Notes under the pieces: model-generated
Told to the model about the DNA's origin: nothing
Databases searched by the model: none
What the model saw: only the letters and a program-made list of their open reading frames with translations
DNA from: Planctomycetota bacterium
GTDB taxonomy: Bacteria > Planctomycetota > Phycisphaerae > Phycisphaerales > UBA1924
Assembly: GCA_023412695.1 (NCBI GenBank)
Contig: JAEYNG010000048.1
Coordinates: 1-5,902 of the forward strand
DNA: 5,902 bases
Direction: 5' to 3'
Shown: positions 1 to 5,897 of the stretch, piece after piece
Position numbering within the stretch: the stretch's first letter is position 1
Layout: each line of letters begins with the position of its first letter
Made by a program: the position numbers and the translations under genes

Positions 1-112
1 CCAGTCCATCGTCGAGGTAAGGCCCTGCCCGGCGGACTTTGATCGCAACGGCGTCGTCGGTGTGCCCGACATCTTCGCCTTCCTCTCGACCTGGTTCAGC
101 GGCTGCCCGTAA
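1..112 (+). CDS. C-terminal end of an exported protein with a dockerin-like (GC-type) tail, partial
   Basis: Only the last 36 codons are present; the reading frame starts at base 2 and ends at TAA 110-112. The tail reads ...RPCPADFDRNGVVGVPD...SGCP. Residues 12-23 of the fragment fit one EF-hand/dockerin calcium loop, with Asp at loop positions 1, 3 and 12 and Asn at position 5. A Cys lies on each side (fragment residues 9 and 35), and the protein stops one residue after Gly-Cys. From family knowledge, such short Cys-bounded, single-loop tails ending near Gly-Cys recur at the C-termini of secreted or surface proteins in Phycisphaerales and are called GC-type dockerin domains. They are thought to act as a sorting or anchoring module. 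The catalytic or structural part of this protein is outside the window, so its function is unknown. A terminator 40 bases downstream supports this as a true gene end. Confidence 0.8.
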   Translation, partial: QSIVEVRPCPADFDRNGVVGVPDIFAFLSTWFSGCP

Positions 113-151
113 GCCGACACGTCCCGCCCTGTTCGACGAGCCTCTTGAGAC

Positions 152-187
152 CGCCCCGCGCCCGGGAAACCGGCCGCGGGGCGTTTT
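152..187 (+). terminator. Intrinsic (Rho-independent) terminator after the dockerin-tailed gene
   Basis: A 9-bp perfect stem (CGCCCCGCG at 152-160 pairs with CGCGGGGCG at 175-183) continues past one C-C mismatch (161/174) into a 4-bp CCGG/CCGG stem closed by a GAAA tetraloop (166-169). Four T residues (184-187) follow at once. It lies 40 bases after the stop codon of the upstream partial gene on the same strand. The T run is short, but the stem is very GC-rich and the tetraloop is a stable type, so termination for + strand transcripts is likely. It also separates the left gene from the hpt gene. Confidence 0.85.
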
Positions 188-319
188 CGGTTGCATCCGT
201 CCCTCCAGACCTGGTGTTGACGCGTTATCGGCCTCCAATGTGTTGGGCGGCCGACCGCGGCGTCGCGATCCTTCGCAACTCGGATAAGGCGGACCGCCGC
301 GCTGGCCGAAGCAATGGAC

Positions 320-326
320 AAGGAGA
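320..326 (+). promoter_or_regulatory. Shine-Dalgarno site of the Hpt gene
   Basis: AAGGAGA lies six bases before the ATG at 333 and is close to the anti-Shine-Dalgarno consensus. It fixes the start of the Hpt gene at 333 rather than at the ATG at 314 in another frame. No convincing -35/-10 pair was found in the gap 188-319. TTGACG at 217-222 resembles a -35 box but has no -10 at a proper distance. Confidence 0.75.
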
Positions 327-332
327 CGGTCC

Positions 333-701
333 ATGACGACCAATCACCCAGACGGCGGCGGTACGCGCGACATGCTCATCAGCGAGTTCGCGGGCGACCC
401 CGATATGCAGGAACTGATCAAGCTGTTCGTGGACGAGATGCCGCAGCGCATCGACACGCTGCTGGACTGCTGGCGTCGCGGCGCGGTTGTCGAGCTGCGA
501 CGCGTCGCGCACCAGATGAAGGGCGCGTGCGGCGGCTACGGCTTCCCGCAGGTCGGCCACGTGGCCGGCGCGCTCGAGTCTTCGCTGGCCGAAATCAGCC
601 AGCGGAGCGAGGCTGGCGGGCTGGAGGGTCTGCGCGAGCAGATCGACGATCTTGTGTCGCTCTGCCGGAGGATCTCGGCCGAATCTCCCCACCCGATTTG
701 A
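333..701 (+). CDS. Free-standing Hpt (histidine phosphotransfer) domain protein
   Basis: This 122-residue protein is essentially one Hpt domain. Hpt proteins carry phosphate on a histidine between response-regulator receiver domains in multistep phosphorelays in the cytoplasm. The signature is AHQMKGACGGYGF at residues 59-71, matching the family pattern (A/S)HxLKG(A/S)xxxxG; His60 is the predicted phosphorylated residue and Lys63-Gly64 follow as expected. The flanking sequence (residues 14-56 and 72-116) is amphipathic and fits the four-helix bundle. There is no kinase, receiver, signal peptide or membrane segment. The start is set by a good Shine-Dalgarno site. The next gene on the same strand, 119 bases away, encodes a REC-GGDEF protein, a plausible phosphate partner. 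No cognate hybrid kinase lies in the window. Leucine codons favour CTG (8 of 12), unlike the genes from 1814 on. The family call is confident; the partner is inferred. Confidence 0.92.
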   Translation: MTTNHPDGGGTRDMLISEFAGDPDMQELIKLFVDEMPQRIDTLLDCWRRGAVVELRRVAHQMKGACGGYGFPQVGHVAGALESSLAEISQRSEAGGLEGLREQIDDLVSLCRRISAESPHPI

Positions 702-820
702 CGATGTACAGCAACCTTCCTCCCGGCTGATGAAGGTGGGGGGATCAGGGACGGCTCCACGAACCGAGCCGACGGCGTTTGGATGGAAATCGCGGAGCGA
801 TAACAGAGGGCCGTCGGACC

Positions 821-1762
821 GTGTCCACCACTGAGAACAAACCGCTCGTGCTGCTGGTCGATGACTCGATCGACGTGCACCGGCTGCTTTCGGCGCGTCT
901 GCGGCACGAGCAGATCCGCATGTCGAGCCTGATGAAGGGCTCCGAGACCGTGCAGTCGGTCAAGAACGAGAACCCCGCGGTCATCCTGCTCGACCTCGAC
1001 ATGCCCGACATGGACGGCTTCGAGGTCCTCCGGAAGCTGAAGGACGACCCGGACACCAACAATGTGCCGGTCATCGTGCTCTCCGGTCTCAATGGTTCGG
1101 AGGACAAGGTCACCGCCTTCGACCTCGGCGCGACCGACTACGTCACCAAGCCCTTTGACCTGTCGGAGCTGCGGGCCCGGCTGCGCGCCGCCCTCCGCCT
1201 CGACCGCCTCTTGAAACTGCTCGCCGAGCGCGCCGACGTCGACGGCCTCACCGGCCTGGGCAACCGCGCCCACTTCAACAAGCGCTGGGCCGAGAAGGTT
1301 GCCGAGTGCCGGCGCTACAACCAACCCCTCTCCCTGGCCATCATCGACATCGACTACTTCAAGCGCATCAACGACACCTACGGCCACCCCGCCGGAGATG
1401 AGGTCATCCAGGGCGTCGCACGCCTCCTCCAGAGCGAATGCCGGTCGCACGATGTCCCCTGCCGGTTCGGCGGCGAAGAGTTCGCCCTCATCATGCCGCA
1501 CACCACCCCGCAGGACGCGGCGATGGTTACCGAGCGCATGCGTCAGGGCCTCGCCGAGATGGTCTGGCCGCGCCACCCCGAGAACCCCGTCACCCTCTCG
1601 GCCGGGCTCGTCGGATGCGAGGGCACCTGCGGCGACCTGACCGCCGAGTCCTGGCTCGAACAGGCCGACCAGAACCTCTACAGCGCGAAGCGCAGCGGCA
1701 GGAACCGCATCGTCACTAGCGAGATCAAGCCCGGTTCGTGCGAGCTTGCCCAAGCCGGCTGA
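821..1762 (+). CDS. REC-GGDEF response regulator, predicted diguanylate cyclase
   Basis: This 313-residue cytoplasmic response regulator has an N-terminal receiver domain (about 7-128) and a C-terminal GGDEF domain (about 138-300). It is predicted to make cyclic di-GMP from two GTP when phosphorylated. Receiver residues are complete: acidic pair Asp14-Asp15, phospho-acceptor Asp58 (LLDLDMPDMDG), Ser88 and Lys110 before Pro. The GGDEF domain has the DGLTGLGNR entry motif (141-149), metal-binding Asp176 in DIDYFKRIND, YGHPAGD, and the active-site variant GGEEF (217-221), which is normally active. An RxxD inhibitory site (Arg208-Asp211) sits five residues before GGEEF, so product feedback inhibition is expected. 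The architecture resembles WspR (one REC plus GGDEF) more than PleD (two REC). I chose GTG 821 with GAGG at 806-809. An in-frame TTG at 779 would add 14 residues but lacks a ribosome site and family support. The Hpt gene upstream is a likely phosphodonor partner. Confidence 0.93.
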   Translation: MSTTENKPLVLLVDDSIDVHRLLSARLRHEQIRMSSLMKGSETVQSVKNENPAVILLDLDMPDMDGFEVLRKLKDDPDTNNVPVIVLSGLNGSEDKVTAFDLGATDYVTKPFDLSELRARLRAALRLDRLLKLLAERADVDGLTGLGNRAHFNKRWAEKVAECRRYNQPLSLAIIDIDYFKRINDTYGHPAGDEVIQGVARLLQSECRSHDVPCRFGGEEFALIMPHTTPQDAAMVTERMRQGLAEMVWPRHPENPVTLSAGLVGCEGTCGDLTAESWLEQADQNLYSAKRSGRNRIVTSEIKPGSCELAQAG

Positions 1763-1799
1763 CGCTCGAGCCCCCGCACCCTCCACTCGCCGCTGCCCA

Positions 1800-1805
1800 T
1801 ACACT
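1800..1805 (+). promoter_or_regulatory. Possible -10 box just before hldE (leaderless start)
   Basis: TACACT matches the three most conserved positions of TATAAT (T1, A2, T6) plus A4. It lies eight bases before the ATG at 1814, so transcription would begin at or within about two bases of the start codon. There is no good Shine-Dalgarno site before this ATG, only a weak GGCGG, which suits a leaderless message. No -35 box is visible at the usual distance. The alternative is read-through from the cyclase gene 51 bases upstream. Low confidence from one hexamer. Confidence 0.22.
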
Positions 1806-1813
1806 TGGCGGCG

Positions 1814-3322
1814 ATGTCGCACCTGCTTGACACCCTCGCCTCGTGGCGGCCCTTCAAGACCCTGGTCGTCGGCGATTTCATGCTCGACCAGCTTGTCTAT
1901 GGCAATGCCGACCGGCTCGCCCCCGACGCCCCCGTCGCCGTCCTGCAGGTCCAGCGCACCGAAGACCGCCCCGGCGGTGCGGCCAACGTCTGCCTCGACC
2001 TCGTCGCCATGAAGGCAGAGGTCCACGCCTTCGGCGTCGTCGGCGACGACCGCGAGGCCGACCTCCTCCGCTCCGCCCTCGCCGCCGCCGGTGTGCAGGC
2101 CGATGGCCTTGTCGCCGACCCCGCGCGCCCCACCACCCTCAAGCGCTCCCTCATCGGCCTCGCCCAGCACCGCCACCCGCAGAAGATGTTCCGGCTCGAC
2201 TACGAGTCGCGCTCGCCCCTCCCGGCGGAGGCCGTCGCCGAGATCATCGCCCGCTTCAAACGGGAGCTCCCCGGCGCGCACGCCGTCTGCCTCGAAGACT
2301 ACAACAAGGGCGTCTGCATCCCCGAGCTCTGCCAGGCGGTCATCCGCCTCTCGCGCGAGGCCGGCGTCCCTGTGCTCGTCGACCCCGCCGCGATCGAGGA
2401 TTACTCGCGCTATCGCGGCGCATCGACCATCACCCCCAACCGCACCGAGGCCGTGCTCGCCACCGGCATCGAGATGCCCGACGACGCCCCGCCCGCGGCG
2501 TTCGCAAGCGTCGCGCACAAGCTCGTCAACGACCTCGCGCTCGACTCCGCCGTCATCACGCTCGACCGCCACGGCGCGCTGCTGCTCGAACGCGGCCACG
2601 AGGCCCTGCACCTCCCGACCTTCGCCCGCGCTGTCTACGACGTCACCGGCGCGGGCGATATGGTCCTCGCCGCGCTCGCCGCCGGCCGCGCCAACGGCCT
2701 CGCCTGGCCCGACGCCGTCCGCCTCGCCAACGCCGCCGCGGGCCTCGAGGTCGAGGTCTTCGGCGTCGTTCCGATGCCGATCGAAAAAATCCACCGCGAG
2801 GTCCTCCTCCGCGAACGCTCGATGCCCGGCAAGTTGCGCACACTCGAGCAGTTGCTCGTTGAGGTCGCCGCCGCGCGCAACGACCGCCGCCGCGTCGTCT
2901 TCACCAACGGCTGCTTTGACATCCTCCACGCCGGTCACCTCTCGCTCCTCGAGCGCGCCGCCGCGCTCGGCGACTTCCTCATCATCGGCCTCAACTCCGA
3001 CGACTCCGTCCGCCGGCTCAAGGGCCACAAGGACCCGGCCCGGCCTATCAACAACGAGCACGACCGCGCCCTCGTCCTCGGCGGGCTCGCCTGCGTCGGT
3101 GCGGTCTGCATCTTCGACGACGACACGCCCGAGCGGCTCATCCGCGCGGTCAAACCAGACATCCTCGTCAAGGGCGACGAGTACACCATCGATCAGGTCC
3201 CCGGCGCATCGTTCGTGCTCGAGTGCGGCGGACGCGTCGAACTCCTCCCCATGATCGCCGGGCAGAGCACCACCCGCGCCGTCGCGCGGATCCGCGAAAG
3301 CCAGCAGGCCAACCGCCCATAA
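1814..3322 (+). CDS. hldE: Bifunctional heptose-7-phosphate kinase / heptose-1-phosphate adenylyltransferase HldE
   Basis: This 502-residue cytoplasmic enzyme carries out two steps toward ADP-heptose for lipopolysaccharide core: ATP-dependent phosphorylation of D-glycero-beta-D-manno-heptose 7-phosphate at C1, then, after dephosphorylation by GmhB, adenylation of the 1-phosphate. The kinase half (about 1-330) is PfkB/ribokinase type, with the GGAANV substrate-side motif (54-59), a TPNRTE motif (207-212) and the anion-hole/catalytic GAGD (279-282, base Asp282). The transferase half (about 355-498) has the cytidylyltransferase-type motif GCFDILHAGH (366-375), NSDDSVRRLKG (394-404), a DILVKGDEY segment and a late QSTTR motif (484-488). 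The length is slightly above the 477 residues of E. coli HldE, and both halves look intact. I chose ATG 1814 over TTG 1805, which would add three residues. The gmhA, gmhB and hldD genes are not in the window. The gene follows the cyclase by 51 bases and precedes sppA by 33. Leucine is nearly always CTC. Confidence 0.96.
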   Translation: MSHLLDTLASWRPFKTLVVGDFMLDQLVYGNADRLAPDAPVAVLQVQRTEDRPGGAANVCLDLVAMKAEVHAFGVVGDDREADLLRSALAAAGVQADGLVADPARPTTLKRSLIGLAQHRHPQKMFRLDYESRSPLPAEAVAEIIARFKRELPGAHAVCLEDYNKGVCIPELCQAVIRLSREAGVPVLVDPAAIEDYSRYRGASTITPNRTEAVLATGIEMPDDAPPAAFASVAHKLVNDLALDSAVITLDRHGALLLERGHEALHLPTFARAVYDVTGAGDMVLAALAAGRANGLAWPDAVRLANAAAGLEVEVFGVVPMPIEKIHREVLLRERSMPGKLRTLEQLLVEVAAARNDRRRVVFTNGCFDILHAGHLSLLERAAALGDFLIIGLNSDDSVRRLKGHKDPARPINNEHDRALVLGGLACVGAVCIFDDDTPERLIRAVKPDILVKGDEYTIDQVPGASFVLECGGRVELLPMIAGQSTTRAVARIRESQQANRP

Positions 3323-3343
3323 ACCCATCGCGGCGTGCGCCGC

Positions 3344-3348
3344 AGGAG
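3344..3348 (+). promoter_or_regulatory. Shine-Dalgarno site of sppA
   Basis: AGGAG lies seven bases before the ATG at 3356, within the 33-base hldE-sppA gap. It decides the start: the in-frame GTG at 3335 lies upstream of this site and would place AGGAG inside the coding region, adding an Arg-rich extension (RRRRST) with no family support. Confidence 0.8.
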
Positions 3349-3355
3349 ATCCACG

Positions 3356-5179
3356 ATGTTCGGACAGTCACGCAACCGATGGGCCGCGCTTGGCCTCGCC
3401 GCAACCGCCGCCCTCGCAGGCGCGGCCTTCGCCTTTCCGGGCACCCGCGACGCCACGCCGACCATCGCCCTCATCGAGGTCGAAGAAACACCTGTCGAGC
3501 GTCCCAACCCCCTCGCGTGGCTCTTCGGTTCTGACGGCAATCCGACCCTCCGCGACGTCGTCGGTCTGCTCGACCGCGCGGGCGAGGACGAATCCGTTGA
3601 CGGCGTCGTGCTCCGCCTCCGCGAGGCGCCCCTCTCGCTCACGCAAGCCGAGGAGCTCGGCCGCGTCATCGCCCGCGTGCGAGCCTCCGGCAAGAAGGTG
3701 CACATCTTCGCCGATTCCTACTCGACGCCCGAGCTCATCCTCGGCTCCTACGCCGACGAGGTCGTCATGCAGGCCGGCGGCGACGCCTCGTTCCCCGGCC
3801 TCTTCATGGAAGAACTCTTCCTCGCCGACACGCTCCAGTGGGCCGGCGTCAAGGCCGACCTCGTGCAGGTCGGCGCGTACAAGGGCGCGAACGAAGAGAT
3901 GACCCGCACCGCCCCAAGCCCGGAGTGGGACCAGAACATCAACGCACTGCTCGACGGCCTCTATGTCAACATGCGAGACCGCATGAAGGCCGGCCGCAAC
4001 CTCGACGACCGCGCGCTCGACGACGCCATGAAGCAGGCCTGGATGGCCCAGGCCGACACCGCCGTCCGCGTCGGCCTCGTCGACGCCGCCATCGACCTCC
4101 CCAACCTCTCCGCCCACCTCGAGTCCGGCTACTCCGCCAGCGGGCTCGACTGGGTGAACATCGAGCCCGAGGAAGGCAGCGGTCTCAACATCGACCGCGG
4201 CAGCCCGATGATGCTCGTCGCCCAGCTCTTCGCCGAGCCAGACATCGAACCCGTGCGCGAGACCATCGCCGTCCTCCACATCGACGGCCCCATCATCGAC
4301 GGCGAATCGACCGAGGGCGGCTTCTTCGGCGAGTCCGGCGTCGGCTCAATCACCATCCGCCGCATCCTCGAGGACTTCGAATCCAACGACCTCATCAAGG
4401 GCGTCGTCGTCCGCATCAACTCCCCCGGCGGCTCCGCCACCGCCAGCGAGATCATCTGGCAGGGCCTCCGCCGTGTCGCCGAGCGCAAGCCCGTCTGGAC
4501 CAGCGTCGGCTCCATGGCCGCGTCCGGCGGCTACTACCTCGCCGTCGGCTCCTCGCGCATCTACGCCAACGAATCGAGCGTCCTCGGGTCGATCGGCGTC
4601 GTCGGCGGCAAGCTCTCGACCTCCGGCGCCTACGACAAGCTCAAGGTGCACTCCGTCGGCCGCGCCCGCGGCCCGATGGCCCACCTTCTCCGCTCGAGCG
4701 TCCCCTGGACCGACGCCGAGCGCGAGCTCGTCCGCGCCAAGATGAAGGAGACCTACGACCTCTTCGTCTCCCGCGTGAAGGCCGGCCGCCCCGACATGGA
4801 CCTCGCCACCACCGCCGAGGGCCGCCTCTTCACCGGCGCGGCCGCCGTCAAGAACGGCATGGCCGACAAGATCGGCGGCCTCGACGAGACCATCCGCGAC
4901 ATGGCCGCGCAGCTCAGCCTCTCGGGCGACGAGTACGACGTGCTCGAATACCCCGGCGCGGCCAGCCTGATGGAGGTCATCGGCGAGTCGTTCGGCGCGG
5001 CCTCGCTCGGCCTGAACCCCGCCGCCCGCGCCGCCACGCCCAACCCCCTCATCGACGCCGCGCGTCAGCTCATCGGCGAGCGACACTGGCCCGCCGTCCG
5101 CGACAACCTCGGCGCGCTCATCCAGCTCCGCGACGATCCCGTCCAGCTCGCCTCCCCACGCGCGATCATTGTCCGCTGA
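3356..5179 (+). CDS. sppA: Signal peptide peptidase SppA, long (67-kDa type) S49 serine protease
   Basis: This 607-residue membrane-associated protease of family S49 degrades signal peptides and other short hydrophobic peptides after export. The N-terminus has a basic start (Arg6, Arg8) and a hydrophobic stretch (about 9-27), either a single membrane anchor or a signal peptide with a possible AFA site ending at residue 26. Two tandem S49-like domains follow (about 60-250 and 300-530), as in the 618-residue E. coli enzyme; short SppA forms have only one. The catalytic Ser/Lys dyad is intact and split between halves: Lys176 in GAYKGANEE and nucleophile Ser390 in GSMAASGGYYLA. The RINSPGGS motif (353-360) and the SVLGSIGVVGG segment (408-418) are also present. 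The 214-residue Lys-Ser distance is near the 200 in E. coli. The last 70 residues are less conserved. The gene may be co-transcribed with hldE. It converges on frr with 22 bases between stop codons and no hairpin terminator recognised. Confidence 0.95.
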   Translation: MFGQSRNRWAALGLAATAALAGAAFAFPGTRDATPTIALIEVEETPVERPNPLAWLFGSDGNPTLRDVVGLLDRAGEDESVDGVVLRLREAPLSLTQAEELGRVIARVRASGKKVHIFADSYSTPELILGSYADEVVMQAGGDASFPGLFMEELFLADTLQWAGVKADLVQVGAYKGANEEMTRTAPSPEWDQNINALLDGLYVNMRDRMKAGRNLDDRALDDAMKQAWMAQADTAVRVGLVDAAIDLPNLSAHLESGYSASGLDWVNIEPEEGSGLNIDRGSPMMLVAQLFAEPDIEPVRETIAVLHIDGPIIDGESTEGGFFGESGVGSITIRRILEDFESNDLIKGVVVRINSPGGSATASEIIWQGLRRVAERKPVWTSVGSMAASGGYYLAVGSSRIYANESSVLGSIGVVGGKLSTSGAYDKLKVHSVGRARGPMAHLLRSSVPWTDAERELVRAKMKETYDLFVSRVKAGRPDMDLATTAEGRLFTGAAAVKNGMADKIGGLDETIRDMAAQLSLSGDEYDVLEYPGAASLMEVIGESFGAASLGLNPAARAATPNPLIDAARQLIGERHWPAVRDNLGALIQLRDDPVQLASPRAIIVR

Positions 5180-5201
5180 TCCGTCCCGGCGACCTTCTGA
5201 C

Positions 5202-5774
5202 TCAGACCTCCATCACTTCCTTCGTCTTCTTCGCGACGAGATCGTCGGTCTCCGCCTCGTACTTCTTCAGCAGGTCCTGGATCTCGGTCTTCAGCGTCTC
5301 GATCTCGTCCTCGGGGATGTGCGCCTTGGCGTCCTTCGCCAGCACATCCACGGTCTTGTTCGCGTCCCGCCGCGCGTTCCGCAGCGAGACCTTCGCCTCC
5401 TCGCCCAGCTTCTTGCAGTGCGCCGCGAGCTGCTTGCGCCGCTCGCCCGTCAGCGCGGGCATGTTCAGCCGGATCTGCTTCCCGTCGATCATCGGGTTCA
5501 GCCCCAGCCCCGACGCGTCGATCGCCCGCTTCACATCCTGCAGGCTTCCCGCGTCGAACGGCTTGATGAGGATCTGCGAAGGCTCCGGGATCGAGATCGC
5601 CGCGAGCGACTTCAGATCCGTCGGCGTCCCGTAGTAATCGACCTTCACATACTCCACCAGCGCTGGCGACGCCCGCCCCGTCCGCATGCCGCGGAGCTCC
5701 TTCTTCAGGTACTCCACCGCCTTGGTCATGCCCTCTTCGGCCTCAAGCAGAATCGTGTCTGGATCGGTGCTCAT
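5202..5774 (-). CDS. frr: Ribosome recycling factor (RRF)
   Basis: This 190-residue cytoplasmic translation factor splits the post-termination ribosome with EF-G so that subunits can be reused; it is normally essential. It aligns by eye with E. coli RRF (185 residues) along its length: the N-terminal helix with KELRGMRTGRASPALVE (residues 25-41), then the domain II segment VDYYGTPTDLKSLA (45-58), ASGLGLNP (87-94), LTGERRKQL (108-116) and the highly conserved LRNARRDAN (131-139). The C-terminal helix is rich in Lys and Glu. I chose ATG 5774, which gives the usual start a few residues before the first helix. An in-frame GTG at 5816 would add 14 residues outside the family pattern. No strong Shine-Dalgarno site is visible; a GGGGGG run lies about 17 bases upstream. 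The gene points against sppA. No uridylate kinase (pyrH) end is recognised upstream, although pyrH commonly precedes frr. Confidence 0.97.
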   Translation of the reverse strand: MSTDPDTILLEAEEGMTKAVEYLKKELRGMRTGRASPALVEYVKVDYYGTPTDLKSLAAISIPEPSQILIKPFDAGSLQDVKRAIDASGLGLNPMIDGKQIRLNMPALTGERRKQLAAHCKKLGEEAKVSLRNARRDANKTVDVLAKDAKAHIPEDEIETLKTEIQDLLKKYEAETDDLVAKKTKEVMEV

Positions 5775-5816
5775 AATGCGGTCTCGTTCGCCCCCCGCGT
5801 TTCCAGCGGTTTTCAC

Positions 5817-5822
5817 ATGATA
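5817..5822 (-). promoter_or_regulatory. Possible -10 box for frr
   Basis: On the - strand these bases read TATCAT, five of six matches to TATAAT, including the most conserved T1, A2 and T6. Transcription would begin near 5810, giving an untranslated leader of about 36 bases before the ATG at 5774. No TTGACA-like -35 box is found about 17 bases upstream, where the sequence is very GC-rich. It also lies within the only AT-richer patch in this 128-base gap. Tentative. Confidence 0.3.
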
Positions 5823-5885
5823 GCGGCGTCCCCCGCCGTGCCATCCTCATCTCCCCGCGAACGCCGCGTCCGCCCATCGGCCGTT

Positions 5886-5891
5886 TACGAT
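5886..5891 (+). promoter_or_regulatory. Possible -10 box of a gene starting at the right edge
   Basis: TACGAT matches TATAAT at four of six positions, including T1, A2 and T6. It ends six bases before an ATG at 5898. That spacing would place the transcription start on the A of the ATG, the typical arrangement of leaderless genes. It would drive a + strand gene divergent from frr. Confidence 0.3.
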
Positions 5892-5897
5892 CGCCCC

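Noticed and set aside
714..737. Inverted repeat ACCTTC/GAAGGT in the hpt-cyclase gap
   Set aside because: Only six base pairs with a 12-base loop and no following T run, so it is neither a convincing terminator nor a clear operator.
779..820. TTG at 779 as the start of the cyclase gene
   Set aside because: It adds 14 residues outside the receiver-domain fold and has no ribosome site in front; GTG at 821 has GAGG upstream and gives a normal REC N-terminus.
1843..2862. A 339-codon + strand frame inside hldE (and a 387-codon one at 2091-3254)
   Set aside because: Arg/Pro-rich and Ser/Ala/Pro-rich strings respectively, as expected from out-of-frame reading of GCC/CGC/CTC-rich DNA; no domain signature.
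536..3328. A 930-codon open frame on the - strand, antisense to hpt, the cyclase and hldE
   Set aside because: It is a shadow of high-GC coding. The product is a low-complexity string of Gly, Ala, Val, Asp and Glu with no recognisable motif, while the + strand frames show full conserved families over the same bases.
5196..5206. Palindrome TCTGACTCAGA between sppA and frr
   Set aside because: The arms are separated by one base, so no hairpin loop can form, and it lacks T runs. It could be a chance palindrome.
3838..5634. A 598-codon + strand frame running through sppA and across frr
   Set aside because: The product is dominated by Arg and Pro with no motifs, and it overlaps sppA in another frame and frr on the other strand, both of which are certain.
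5775..5816. GTG at 5816 as the start of frr
   Set aside because: The added 14 residues do not match the family, which begins a few residues before the first helix, as given by ATG 5774.
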